Positions 9,546 to 18,308 are shown, numbered from the stretch's first letter. The stretch: DNA of 64,000 bases from Pirellulaceae bacterium (GCA_018402565.1 JAGYIQ010000010.1:104092-168091); one strand, 5' to 3'. Notes: generated by a model not told the origin, from the sequence alone. Made by a program: numbers and translations.

Positions 9546-9576
9546 AACCGTTCACGTCCCAAAGTCGTGAACGGTC
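9546..9576. promoter_or_regulatory. Inverted repeat ACCGTTCACG...CGTGAACGGT
   Basis: Two perfect 10-nt arms are separated by 9-10 nt, about 40 nt ahead of the ATG at 9613. The arm matches the ends of the 171-bp repeats at 18.8-20.1 kb. It could be an operator or RNA hairpin for the exported-protein gene, or a solo repeat end. Confidence 0.45.
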
Positions 9577-9612
9577 ACGATCTTTTCATTCCCGCACAGG
9601 AACGCCCCTGCC

Positions 9613-10155
9613 ATGAATGCCCCTGCCATGAATGCCACTGCCAGTCACGCCGCCGCTAGGAATGCAGCCAGTCACCTTGCCGCGCGAAGAGCATGTACCG
9701 CGCGAAGATCATGCCTAGCGATCGCGAGCCTACTCGGCTGGCTGCTGATCGCCACCCCTGCATCGGATCTGCTGGCCCAACAATCCACCATGCAGTTGCC
9801 GCGGCTCAGCCAGTTTCGCACGACGGGTTCGTTCTTTGTCCCGGACAGCGGCGCCACGTTCTCTGCAGGTATCTCGCGCAGCGGCCTGGCATCGCGTAGT
9901 TCCGGTATCGCTCCCCTGCCGGGGCTGGGGCAACGCTCCAGCGGCGGGAGCTTCAGTCGCACCGGTGCCTCCACGCAAGTCCAAGTCTATAGCCTCCGCG
10001 AAATGGAGGCCGCGTTGCTCGAGACCGCCAAGGCAGATCCAGTGAAACCACACCCAGCCGCTCGCTGGACTCCACCGGCGTCCGCCCCCGCCCAGGCCCT
10101 CGAGTTCAATCGCCGCCTCCGCTACTCCCACCAGCCACCTAACGCGCGCCGCTAA
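9613..10155 (+). CDS. Small exported protein of unknown function
   Basis: This 180-residue protein is not recognised. The N-terminus is Arg/Ala-rich, followed by a hydrophobic core (CLAIASLLGWLLIATPASDLLAQ, residues 36-58) that looks like a long signal peptide with a possible cleavage after LLA. The mature part is Ser/Gly-rich and low in hydrophobics, and ends in a Pro/Ala/Arg-rich tail. Several start codons are possible in the repeated ATGAATGCC context (9613, 9628). A hairpin precedes it and GTTAGCACCCGG repeats flank it. Coding status is supported by length and the signal-like N-terminus only. Confidence 0.5.
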   Translation: MNAPAMNATASHAAARNAASHLAARRACTARRSCLAIASLLGWLLIATPASDLLAQQSTMQLPRLSQFRTTGSFFVPDSGATFSAGISRSGLASRSSGIAPLPGLGQRSSGGSFSRTGASTQVQVYSLREMEAALLETAKADPVKPHPAARWTPPASAPAQALEFNRRLRYSHQPPNARR

Positions 10156-10278
10156 TCCGAAATCAAGCCGCCGAATTGCAAATCAGCCGGCGTCGGTTAG
10201 CACCCGGTTGTTTTGCCTGGCCGGAACCGGACGCCATACGGCGATTTCGATTACTTCTTTGTGGACGATTCCTGATCG

Positions 10279-11376
10279 CTATTCTTCTTGATTCACGGGA
10301 CCGATCGCCTCCAGCCACACCACCGTGGGCTCTGTCCGATTGGCCAGATCCGCGGGGCGTTTCAACAACAACCGAGCCCCATGCGGTTGCAACTCCGCCA
10401 CACTCACCTGCCCTGCCCCCTCCACCACTTCGGCCGTGACACCCGGCCGCTCACCAAAGGCGGGCTGGAACAGCACGTGCAGACTCACTTGTGTCTCGGT
10501 CGCTCGCCACAAGTGCCGCCCGAACCACTCCAATCGCTCGATCTGGGAATCGCTCTCGGACTCGGCGACTCCCGCCCCAACGCCCGCATGTCGCGACCGA
10601 GTCATCTGCTGCAGCCAATCCCCACGCCGCTCCGTCGTCCCGTCATCCTCGGCCGACTCCTCCAACTCCTCGTCCCCTGCGAACTCACCATCCGCCTCTA
10701 CGTCCACTTCGTCCTGTTCGTCCACTTTGACAACAGTCTCGCGGCTCGCCTCGCTACTGGCCTCGCGACTGGCCTCACGTTCCGCGGCAAGCAGAGCTCC
10801 TGGCCCATTGTCCTCTGCCGGTAGCACATCAGCTCCAACCGCCAACGCGCCAACTGCGGCTGCTTCCATTCCCACGGCATTCGTCCGAGACTCGGCTTGG
10901 GGCGCTTCGTCGCGGCCGTCTCGCTCCACGCCTGGGCTCGGTTCTTCTCCGCCTGACAGCGGTGCCCGCCCCGTAGCTGGTACTCGCCCCAACCACGATT
11001 GCAACTCGCCCGCCACCAGGATCACGGCGGCCAAGCTCGCGTTGCCAACGCCACCCAAATACCCCTGCAGTAAAGTCCACACGAATGCGACGCCCGCCAA
11101 CATCAAGATGAGCGCCCCGTTGCGGCGGATACCGACGTAGCTCCCACCGGCTTGGAGGTACAACGACGTCAAGACCGAGGCGATGGCGCACGGCAGCCAC
11201 CCCAAACTCGGCTTGGCCGCGGCCGGATCCACGATCTCGGTCCGCTCGGCAGCGACCAAGATCGCTACCCACAACCACACACCCAACCACAAGGCCAATC
11301 CCCAAGTCCACCGACGAACGAGCGTCGTCGACCACAGGCCGTCGAGCAGTTTTTGGGCCCAGGTTGTTTCAGCCAT
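10279..11376 (-). CDS. Multi-pass membrane protein of unknown function, coupled to the prepilin peptidase
   Basis: About 365 residues. The N-terminal half has three to four hydrophobic segments (WTWGLALWLGVWLWVAILVA, LPCAIASVLTSLYL, ALILMLAGVAFVWTLL, SLAAVILVAGEL). A Glu/Asp/Ala-rich cytoplasmic-type linker follows (about 150-280), then a C-terminal ~80-residue globular segment ending near WLEAIGPVNQEE. The start at 11376 overlaps the prepilin peptidase stop by 8 nt, so the two are probably translationally coupled. No family is recognised. A role in assembly of a type IV pilus or secretion system is suggested only by the neighbour. Confidence 0.7.
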   Translation of the reverse strand: MAETTWAQKLLDGLWSTTLVRRWTWGLALWLGVWLWVAILVAAERTEIVDPAAAKPSLGWLPCAIASVLTSLYLQAGGSYVGIRRNGALILMLAGVAFVWTLLQGYLGGVGNASLAAVILVAGELQSWLGRVPATGRAPLSGGEEPSPGVERDGRDEAPQAESRTNAVGMEAAAVGALAVGADVLPAEDNGPGALLAAEREASREASSEASRETVVKVDEQDEVDVEADGEFAGDEELEESAEDDGTTERRGDWLQQMTRSRHAGVGAGVAESESDSQIERLEWFGRHLWRATETQVSLHVLFQPAFGERPGVTAEVVEGAGQVSVAELQPHGARLLLKRPADLANRTEPTVVWLEAIGPVNQEE

Positions 11377-12904
11377 TCCTGACCCCCGCCTGTGGCTCAT
11401 CCTGATCCAAACCCAACCAGCGTTTGCCGATGACCAACAGAATCAAGGCGACCGGCATCAAACTCAAGCAGATGCCCAACACGACCAACAAAAAGGGTCC
11501 CATGCCAAAGACCGACTGGCGGCTCAGGTCATGCCACACCGTCGACCATCCCAGCAGAACCACCACCGCGGCGGCGACCAACCACGGGCCAAACGCCAAC
11601 GCCTGCTCGCCCGCCGTCAGCGCGCGAAACAACGCGTAGCCAATCGCCAAGACAGGTGCAATCGCGAACACCAACAGAGCAAATTGCCAACCAAACGCCG
11701 CCCCGATCATGAACATCAAGGTGACGTCGCCGAACCCCAGTGCCTCGCGACCCATCACCCAACCCGCCAGCAGTCGCACCAACCACGTTCCCAGTCCCGC
11801 CAACGCCATCGAGACACTGAGACTGTAAACCGCCTCCCACCGCTCGCCGCCACCATTCCAAGCCACCACGCACAACCCGATTGCCACAGCAGCCACCCCC
11901 AAGGTCACCCAAGTCCCTGGCTCCGTCCGCCGCACCCGAGTCGCCAAACCCGCCGTCCGCCGAGCCGGTCGGAACACACTGACCCACGCCAACCAGACAG
12001 CCCTCCGCCAACCGAACCGCAAGGTCACCAGACTCGGCAGCACCAACATCGCCCAGAACACCCAACAGCCACAGGCCGTCCACAGGCCGACGCGACCACG
12101 CGGGTCCAAGCTCACCGCCACCTGCTCCCACGTAATCCAACCCATCAGGCCCGGTAGCTGCGGACTCTGGATCCGACCACTGTCCACGCCAGAAGCCGCA
12201 CCGTTCAGCGAAGTTCGCTCGGTTTGATCTGTCGGATCAGTGCCCGGAACAGAAGCGACGGCGGTTGCCGGAAAACCCTGCGGTGAGAAGACGTGCATCG
12301 AGTCGATCGTCGCGACCAAACCCGAAAACTCTACGTTCGGCAACCGAGCAGCCGGCCAGAAAAATATAGCTAAAAGCGCCAATGCCACGCCGGTCGTCGT
12401 CACTTGATCGGGGATCGTCTGCTCATCCCAGTCGATCAAGGCGGCGATCAACATCAAGCCCAACAAAACGGCATGCAACGCAATCCAAACCCACACCGTG
12501 GTCGTACCGCCCGAAACTCCCGCCAAGCTCCAACCGACACCCACCCAAGCGCCCGATGCATAGAACCACGCCAACAGCGGCAAACCCAGCCCGCAGGTCA
12601 ATTCAACACAGGCCGGCCGCCACCACGACCGCGTTGTCCACAGCAGAATCGAGCCCCGCTCGGACTCCGCGACCGACGCCAACAAACTCGGGTACAGCGT
12701 CTCACCCGCCAGACTGCGCGTCGACCACCAACCCAAGACCGGTACCCAGCGCCAAGCGGAAACTTCCCCCAGTCGCTGCCTGCTGCCCAACGGACTCGGC
12801 GTTCGCTCGACAAACCAGGCCCAGTCGTAGATGGCTCGGTTCACTTGCATGCCCAAGACCAAACCCAATGCCAACAAACCCAAATAGGCGTACCAAGGGA
12901 TCAA
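11369..12904 (-). CDS. Prepilin peptidase (A24 family) with enlarged middle region
   Basis: This polytopic inner-membrane aspartyl protease would cleave (and possibly methylate) type IV prepilins or pseudopilins. The two catalytic aspartates are visible in ALIDWDEQTIPDQ (about residue 170) and in the GxGD motif GFGDVTLMFMIG (about 400). At 511 residues it is roughly twice the usual size. The extra length is an insertion of about 200 residues between the two motifs, containing additional hydrophobic stretches. The N-terminal tetracysteine motif of classical PilD is absent. The start is TTG at 12904, overlapping the aroK stop as TTGA. ATG at 12850 is an alternative but would remove the first membrane helix. 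Confidence 0.82.
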   Translation of the reverse strand: MIPWYAYLGLLALGLVLGMQVNRAIYDWAWFVERTPSPLGSRQRLGEVSAWRWVPVLGWWSTRSLAGETLYPSLLASVAESERGSILLWTTRSWWRPACVELTCGLGLPLLAWFYASGAWVGVGWSLAGVSGGTTTVWVWIALHAVLLGLMLIAALIDWDEQTIPDQVTTTGVALALLAIFFWPAARLPNVEFSGLVATIDSMHVFSPQGFPATAVASVPGTDPTDQTERTSLNGAASGVDSGRIQSPQLPGLMGWITWEQVAVSLDPRGRVGLWTACGCWVFWAMLVLPSLVTLRFGWRRAVWLAWVSVFRPARRTAGLATRVRRTEPGTWVTLGVAAVAIGLCVVAWNGGGERWEAVYSLSVSMALAGLGTWLVRLLAGWVMGREALGFGDVTLMFMIGAAFGWQFALLVFAIAPVLAIGYALFRALTAGEQALAFGPWLVAAAVVVLLGWSTVWHDLSRQSVFGMGPFLLVVLGICLSLMPVALILLVIGKRWLGLDQDEPQAGVRNG

Positions 12905-13674
12905 CCACGAGTTCCTTTCGCTCCAGACGACGCCACCGGCCCCCCCGCTCCATCAATCTCGCCATCCCCCGACGCCCCACCTGCCGCACTGCTCGCCACA
13001 CTGCCCGCCGCCCCACCTGCCACACTGCCCGCCGCACTGCTCGCAGCATTGGGTGCCATAACGTTGGAGCCAACGCTTGCCGGTGGTGAATACGCGCCCG
13101 CCGGCAGAGCACCCCGCGGGGCACCCGACCAATCCGCTCGCTCCAACCACCTCAAAATCTGCTCGCTGACTTGCACCGATGTCCATTCGGAGGTGTCCAA
13201 CTTCAAGTTTGCACATTGCTGGTAAGTGGGCAGCCGCAAAGACAGGATGTGCTCCGTCTCCTCCAATAACGACCACTCGGTCACACCCGACTCGGTCAAC
13301 GGCGGTCGCTGCGTGGCCGAAACGTCATCCTTCTGCACTCGCTCGACCAATACCTGCGGCGAGGCCACCAATAACACGGTCAGGCCAGAAGCCTCCAACA
13401 ACCGTCGGTTCTCGGGCCGCAACACGGAACCGCCCCCCAGCGACACGACGTGGGGCGTCCCAGCGGTCTCCGCGACCAATTTCGCCAATGTATTGGACTC
13501 CAGTTCCCGGAAGTGGCCTTGCCCCAACTTGGCAAAGATCTCCGTCACCGTCTTGCCGGCATCCTGTTGGATCCGTTCATCCAAGTCGACCCACGGCCGG
13601 TCCAACGCCGCCGCCAACAGCCGTCCAACCGTCGATTTTCCACAACCCCGCGGGCCGATCAAATACAAATTCAT
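12901..13674 (-). CDS. aroK: Shikimate kinase with Ala/Gly/Ser-rich C-terminal extension
   Basis: It phosphorylates shikimate at the 3-hydroxyl using ATP, in chorismate synthesis. The P-loop GPRGCGKSTVGR is at residues 8-19, DLDERIQQ holds the Mg/shikimate aspartate, GGGSVLR is the substrate loop, and RPPLTE is in the lid region. The kinase fold ends near residue 172. The remaining ~85 residues are a low-complexity Ala/Ser/Gly tail encoded by a tandem GC-rich repeat at roughly 12980-13050, unlike typical AroK proteins of 170-180 residues. The stop overlaps the start of the prepilin peptidase gene. The tail may be a disordered linker or simply slippage-expanded DNA. Confidence 0.92.
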   Translation of the reverse strand: MNLYLIGPRGCGKSTVGRLLAAALDRPWVDLDERIQQDAGKTVTEIFAKLGQGHFRELESNTLAKLVAETAGTPHVVSLGGGSVLRPENRRLLEASGLTVLLVASPQVLVERVQKDDVSATQRPPLTESGVTEWSLLEETEHILSLRLPTYQQCANLKLDTSEWTSVQVSEQILRWLERADWSGAPRGALPAGAYSPPASVGSNVMAPNAASSAAGSVAGGAAGSVASSAAGGASGDGEIDGAGGPVASSGAKGTRG

Positions 13675-13867
13675 AACCTACCCATCGCTCCTGAAGATTC
13701 ACTCGCTGCAGTACCGCAATATCCTAGCGACTTCCCCCATTCCTGTAACCACTGATCGTGGAACTGTTCGTGCCTCCACACACGAGTTAGAATCAGCCGG
13801 TTCGGCCTCCCGAAACGCTGACTTATACCCATCAGACCCCGGTTTTGCCCGTCCGAAAGTTCTCGCC

Positions 13868-15217
13868 ATGCGGCTATTGATGGCCACCGACCAGCCGTTC
13901 TGGCACGCACGCGGGGGCGCCCACCAGCGGATCCGCTCCCTCTGGGCCGCCCTGCAACGCCAACTGCCAGCCCCACCCGCTGACTCCGCGATCTTCTACC
14001 TCGGCGATCCAAGCGACGCTCCCCCGCCCCACCACCCAGACCCACTGGGACGGATCATCGCTCCGCCACACCCCACCCGCCGTTCAACACGGTCGGATGC
14101 CGGATCGACAACCAGCCCCCCAGCCTGGCGACGCTGGTTGCCTTGGCTCCCAAAATCGCCGCTGACCCGCGCGATCGAGCCGGCGGGGATAACAGCAGAT
14201 ACCGCCGCACCCCCCGGTCTGACACTGGCCGATTACCGCTGGCCCTGGGTCGCCTCCCACTTCCGCCAAGCCCTCCGTGACCATCGCCCCGACGTCGTGC
14301 TCCTCGAATACGTGACCATGACCTACTTGATCGGCATGGCCACACCCCACCAACGCCAACAGACCCTCTGGGTGGTCGACTCCCACGATTGCCTCTCTCA
14401 ACGCCGAGAACAGTTCGCTGCCCTGGACCAGCCCCACTGGCTGCAGATCTCCGAGGCCGAAGAAGCTCACGCGCTCGGCTCGACCGATTTAGTCATCGCC
14501 ATCCAAGACGCCGAAGCTCGCTGGTTCGCTCCCCGCATCGCGCCCACCCCCGTCGTTGTGGCCGGGCACGCCCCCGACATGACAGACTTGGACGCGTCAG
14601 ACCCGGAAGTGACCGAGCCGCCGTCGCTGCGGGCCGGAACTGACGCCGCTCGCGGGACCCCCGCGTTGGTCGTCGGTTGCCTGGCCTCCGATAACTTCCC
14701 CAATCGGCACGCTGTCTGTTCCTGGCTCACGCAGGTGGCCGAGTCCCTCGTTGAAGGGCCCGTCCGCTTCTGCTTCGCCGGGACCCTGTGCCACGCCCTC
14801 CAAACGGAAATCGATCGCGGACTCTGGTCCGAACCACTCGTCAGCCGGATCCGTTGTTTGGGCCCAATCACCCACATCGCCGAGTTCTATCGCCAGGTCG
14901 ATGTGGTGATCAACCCCGTCCAAATCGGCACCGGACTCAAGATCAAATCCGTCGAGGCCCTGGCACACGGTCGCCCGCTCCTGGCGTCCCCGCACAGCGC
15001 CGGAGACCTGCCGACCAAAGACGCCGGCGTCGTCATCTGCGATGCACCCGCCGACTGGCGTTTGGCCATCGAGTCGCTTGTGCAATCGCCCGGAGCCTTG
15101 GCCGCTGCCAGTGAGAAGGCTCGCAATTATTCCCAACAACAGCTTGCGCCGAGCACCGTCTATCGAGAACTCGTCGACCAAATCCACGCACGACTCGCCG
15201 CCAAACAATCAAGCTGA
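13868..15217 (+). CDS. Glycosyltransferase family 4-type
   Basis: This 449-residue GT-B fold glycosyltransferase has an N-terminal WHARGGAHQRIRSLWAAL segment typical of donor-independent GT4 N-domains. A middle VLLEYVTMTYLIG / WVVDSHDCLSQRR segment follows. The C-terminal donor-binding half has VGCLASDNFPNR, FCFAGTL, and the family signature GLKIKSVEALAHGRPLLAS. It is predicted to be cytoplasmic or membrane-associated. The frame is open upstream to 13226, but that part is antisense to aroK; ATG at 13868 begins the conserved sequence (MRLLMATDQPFW). Acceptor and sugar are unknown; cell-envelope or exopolysaccharide assembly is likely. Confidence 0.85.
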   Translation: MRLLMATDQPFWHARGGAHQRIRSLWAALQRQLPAPPADSAIFYLGDPSDAPPPHHPDPLGRIIAPPHPTRRSTRSDAGSTTSPPAWRRWLPWLPKSPLTRAIEPAGITADTAAPPGLTLADYRWPWVASHFRQALRDHRPDVVLLEYVTMTYLIGMATPHQRQQTLWVVDSHDCLSQRREQFAALDQPHWLQISEAEEAHALGSTDLVIAIQDAEARWFAPRIAPTPVVVAGHAPDMTDLDASDPEVTEPPSLRAGTDAARGTPALVVGCLASDNFPNRHAVCSWLTQVAESLVEGPVRFCFAGTLCHALQTEIDRGLWSEPLVSRIRCLGPITHIAEFYRQVDVVINPVQIGTGLKIKSVEALAHGRPLLASPHSAGDLPTKDAGVVICDAPADWRLAIESLVQSPGALAAASEKARNYSQQQLAPSTVYRELVDQIHARLAAKQSS

Positions 15218-15280
15218 ATAAGTTGGAGCACCTAAGCTTGGTCCCCAAATTCCGCCTTTTGTTCCGTCGCGGAATGCGTC

Positions 15281-15413
15281 GAGGGCTTGTTGATTTTTCC
15301 GTAGCGGAATGCGTCAAGCATTTCGATTGAAGCGTAAATGCCGTGTTCTTGCACGATGTCCTTGAATCTAGCTACTTATTCGTGTGATAGTCCAGGAAAA
15401 TCAACAAGCCCTC
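15281..15413. repeat. Palindrome-ended ~130-bp dispersed element, copy A1
   Basis: Ends are GGGCTTGTTGATTTTTCC and its inverse complement. The core reads through in one frame of the minus strand to a peptide ending ASIEMLDAFRYGKINKP, with one stop near the N-terminal end. A half copy sharing the same right end follows at 15414-15512. Confidence 0.85.
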
Positions 15414-15666
15414 GACGCATTTCGATTGACGCGGCAACTCCGTGTTCTTGCACGATGTCCTTGAATCGAGCTACTTATTCGCGTGATAGTCTGGAAAAAT
15501 CAACAAGCCCTCGACGCAGTTCGCTCGCCACGGAGTCCCGAAAAATCAACAAGCCCTCGTGTCGGTGGGGGCATGACTGAGCCGCTACCGACTGGGCCGC
15601 TCGGTTGTGTGTTGCCCAGCGACACCCAGCTTGTCGCTTGTCGATTTTTCCGTCGCGGAATGCGTC

Positions 15667-15800
15667 GAGGGCTTGTTGATTTTTCCGTAGCGGAATGCGT
15701 CAAGCATTTCGATTGACGCGTAAATGCCGTGTTCTTGCACGATGTCCTTGAATCGAGCTACTTATTCGCGTGATAGTCTGGAAAAATCAACAAGCCCTCG
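15667..15800. repeat. Palindrome-ended dispersed element, copy A2
   Basis: It is nearly identical to copy A1, with ends GAGGGCTTGTTGATTTTTCC and the inverse complement. It lies inside the 288-bp tandem unit. Confidence 0.85.
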
Positions 15801-15954
15801 ACGCAGTTCGCTCGCCACGGAGTCCCGGAAAATCAACAAGGCCCTCGCGTCGGTGGGGGCATGACTGAGCCGCTACCGACTGGGCCGCTCGGTTGCGTGT
15901 TGCCCAGCGACACCCAGCTTGTCGCTTGTCGATTTTTCCGTCGCGGAATGCGTC

Positions 15955-16087
15955 GAGGGCTTGTTGATTTTTCCGTAGCGGAATGCGTCAAGCATTTCGA
16001 TTGAAGCGGAAAAGCCGTGTTCTTGCACGATATTCTTGAATCGAGCTACTTATTCGCGTGATAGTCTGGAAAAATCAACAAGCCCTC
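15955..16087. repeat. Palindrome-ended dispersed element, copy A3
   Basis: This is the third tandem copy, with several substitutions in the core (for example GAAGCGGAAAAGCC in place of GACGCGTAAATGCC) while both terminal arms stay perfect. Confidence 0.85.
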
Positions 16088-16159
16088 GACGCAGTTCGCT
16101 CGCCACGGAGTCCCGAAAAATCAACAAGCCCTCGCGTCGGTGGGGGCATGACTGAGCCG

Positions 16160-17224
16160 CTACCGACTGGGTCGCTCGGTTGCGTGTTGCCCAGCGACAC
16201 CCAGCACCATTCGATCAATTGCCAAGATCGCGATCGTTGCCACCAGCACGGTGGCGAAAATCCCCCAGTCCAAAGTCGAGGCCCCGTCCGGCCATCGCGC
16301 TTCATAGACCCGCAGCGATAACTTGGGCTGCTCCGGAGTCGTGTTCGTCTGAAACGGATACAGACAGGGAATCGCGCCGATCATCAAGCCCAGCAAAAAG
16401 CAGCTGACCCGCCGCGGCCAACGCTGCAATAACCACTTCAATAACCGCGTCGTGGTCAACAGCCCCGTCGCACAACCACCCGCGAACACCGCCAAGTACA
16501 GGATGTTCACCACCACGTTCTCGCCATGCAACAGCTGCGATGGGATCTGCACCAAGAACCCGTACACACCCAGCAACAACAGCAACATCGCGCCGCTGAT
16601 CCCCGGCAGTATCATCGCGGTGATGCCAATGATTCCACTCAGGAATAGGTAGCCCCACGACGGTTCACCGACCGGGTTTCCCTGTTGACTCAGACTGATC
16701 GCACCAGCGATGACCAAGCCCACCAATGTCCAACCCCAATGTCCCGGGTGGATGCCGACCGCCGCTTGCTGCGTACCAGCCGCGTCCGCCTCGCCGTTGA
16801 TTGCCGCGTGGGATGCTGGACGCACCATCCGCCGATACATCAACCAGGCGCCCGCCAATAACATGCCGAGAAACGCGGCCAGGACGTAGCCACGAGTCGC
16901 ATCTGCCGACAACAGGCGTACCAAGGTCAGGATCGTAACGACTAACCCCGTGAGAATGCCCGTGCCCAAAGCCACCAGGAATCGCAAGTCAATCTGCTGA
17001 GCAAACGCCAGCCACTGGCGCTGCCAGAGTTGCCGGAAGGCCGTCGCGTCGAAGCCCGCAATGGCACCGATCAGCCGAGGATAAATCCCCGTCAACAAAG
17101 CCACGGTCCCCCCTGAAACACCCGGGACCACATCGGCCACGCCCATCAAGAAACCACGAAACGCCGTCGATAGATCCGCTCGCCACAAGGTCTTGTCCCA
17201 GTCCCTAAAAACGCAAATTGCCAC
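16160..17224 (-). CDS. DUF368 family membrane protein (probable undecaprenyl-phosphate translocase)
   Basis: This 354-residue polytopic membrane protein has the two hallmark repeats GVADVVPGVSGGTVALLTGIY (residues 28-48) and AMILPGISGAMLLLLLGVY, each in the first helix pair of one half of an inverted-repeat fold. DUF368 proteins have been reported as C55-phosphate recycling flippases for peptidoglycan and envelope glycans. The last ~15 residues (after about 340) lie in DNA that is part of the neighbouring 288-bp tandem repeat, so the native C-terminus may have been altered. It is transcribed divergently from ispE, with about 70 bp between the starts. Confidence 0.88.
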   Translation of the reverse strand: MAICVFRDWDKTLWRADLSTAFRGFLMGVADVVPGVSGGTVALLTGIYPRLIGAIAGFDATAFRQLWQRQWLAFAQQIDLRFLVALGTGILTGLVVTILTLVRLLSADATRGYVLAAFLGMLLAGAWLMYRRMVRPASHAAINGEADAAGTQQAAVGIHPGHWGWTLVGLVIAGAISLSQQGNPVGEPSWGYLFLSGIIGITAMILPGISGAMLLLLLGVYGFLVQIPSQLLHGENVVVNILYLAVFAGGCATGLLTTTRLLKWLLQRWPRRVSCFLLGLMIGAIPCLYPFQTNTTPEQPKLSLRVYEARWPDGASTLDWGIFATVLVATIAILAIDRMVLGVAGQHATERPSR

Positions 17225-17297
17225 TCCGACCCGTTTCGAGTACTGTTATGGTCGAAGCCATTTTATCCGTCAAGTTGCCCGATGCTGTGGAAGCCGC

Positions 17298-18308
17298 ATG
17301 ACTCTGCCCGTCCCCCCCCACCTGCCCCCCCCAGTCGTTCCGGTGCCTTCGGCTCTCCTGCCGGTTACCGATTCGCCAGTACTGACGCGGTTCTCTCCCG
17401 CCAAAGTCAACGTCTGGCTTCGGGTGGGCGAGCGACTCCCCAACGGCTACCACGAGCTGGAGACCCTCATGCTGCCGATCTCCTGGGGGGATAAACTGAC
17501 CGCTCGGCAGCAACCCGCCCACGTCACACTGGAGGTCGAACAGGGTTTTGACTTCAGCGGCTCCCCCGATGCCGTCTCCCGCGTGCCGACCGACGACTCC
17601 AATCTGATCGTCCGCATCGCCCGGGGGTTCTTGCGACATTGCCAGATCACGACGGGCGTGCACTTCCAGTTGTTCAAGTCGATCCCCGCCGGCGGGGGAT
17701 TGGGCGGCGCCTCCTCCAATGCCGCCACCGCCCTGCTGCTGCTCAACGACCTCTTCCAACTCGGCTGGTCCTGGCGACAACTGGCGGCCTTCTCAGCCGA
17801 CTACGGCAGCGACATCGCGTTTTTTACTCAACCCCAAGCGGCCGTCTGTACCGGTCGGGGGGAACAAGTGGCCCCCTGTCGCCATTCGAACCATCGGCCG
17901 CTGGTGGTGATACGTCCGAATTTCGGCTTGGCCACACCCAGTGTTTTTGCCGAGTTGGCGCGGCGTCGGGCTGCGGATAACAAACCTAGCCAATCGCTGC
18001 GCGTAAAAAATGAAGATCGGCTGTTGGGAGTCCGACCGAACGGCGGTATAGACTTCACGGTCGTTGTCAACAATGATTTGGAAGAGCCCGCTGTGGCGCT
18101 GAAACCTGAATTAGAAGTCGTCCGACGGGTGGTCGCTTCTACGTCCCCCCTGAGCAATCAAATGACCGGGAGCGGGAGTTGCTGGTACGCGCAGTTTCGT
18201 CAGAAAAAGCAGGCTCTGTGGGCGAAAAATCGATTGTCAGGACAGCGATTGGGAAGGATCGAAATCGCTCGATCTATCAGTAGTCCCTTCGCCCACGAGA
18301 CGGAATAG
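17298..18308 (+). CDS. ispE: 4-diphosphocytidyl-2-C-methyl-D-erythritol kinase
   Basis: IspE phosphorylates CDP-methylerythritol in the non-mevalonate isoprenoid pathway. It is a GHMP kinase: FSPAKVNVWLRVGERLPNGYH at the N-terminus, the ATP loop PAGGGLGGASSNAAT, and MTGSGSCWYAQF near the C-terminus. The chosen start is ATG at 17298. The frame is open to 17193, but that upstream part overlaps the DUF368 start and is not conserved. Length is 336 residues, slightly longer than usual because of a Pro-rich N-terminal ~25 residues. The stop TAG shares a base with the GTG start of spoVG, so the two genes form an operon, the same gene order as ispE-spoVG regions of other bacteria. Confidence 0.93.
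   Translation: MTLPVPPHLPPPVVPVPSALLPVTDSPVLTRFSPAKVNVWLRVGERLPNGYHELETLMLPISWGDKLTARQQPAHVTLEVEQGFDFSGSPDAVSRVPTDDSNLIVRIARGFLRHCQITTGVHFQLFKSIPAGGGLGGASSNAATALLLLNDLFQLGWSWRQLAAFSADYGSDIAFFTQPQAAVCTGRGEQVAPCRHSNHRPLVVIRPNFGLATPSVFAELARRRAADNKPSQSLRVKNEDRLLGVRPNGGIDFTVVVNNDLEEPAVALKPELEVVRRVVASTSPLSNQMTGSGSCWYAQFRQKKQALWAKNRLSGQRLGRIEIARSISSPFAHETE

Larger units (their letters stand above)
15500..16207. repeat. Tandem repeat of ~288-bp units including palindromic elements and the 3' end of the DUF368 gene
   Basis: The landmark GCATGACTGAGCCGCTACCG recurs at 15571, 15859 and 16146 (period 288 and 287). Each unit holds a palindromic element, an AGTTCGCTCGCCACGGAGTC spacer, and a block (CGGTTGCGTGTTGCCCAGCG) that is identical to the last codons of the DUF368 gene ending at 16160. 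The first two units therefore carry orphan copies of that gene tail. No independent gene is seen in 15218-16159. Confidence 0.85.

Noticed and set aside
13226..13867. 214-residue N-terminal extension of the glycosyltransferase
   Set aside because: It is antisense to the shikimate kinase gene, has no homology to the family, and the conserved sequence starts at the ATG at 13868.
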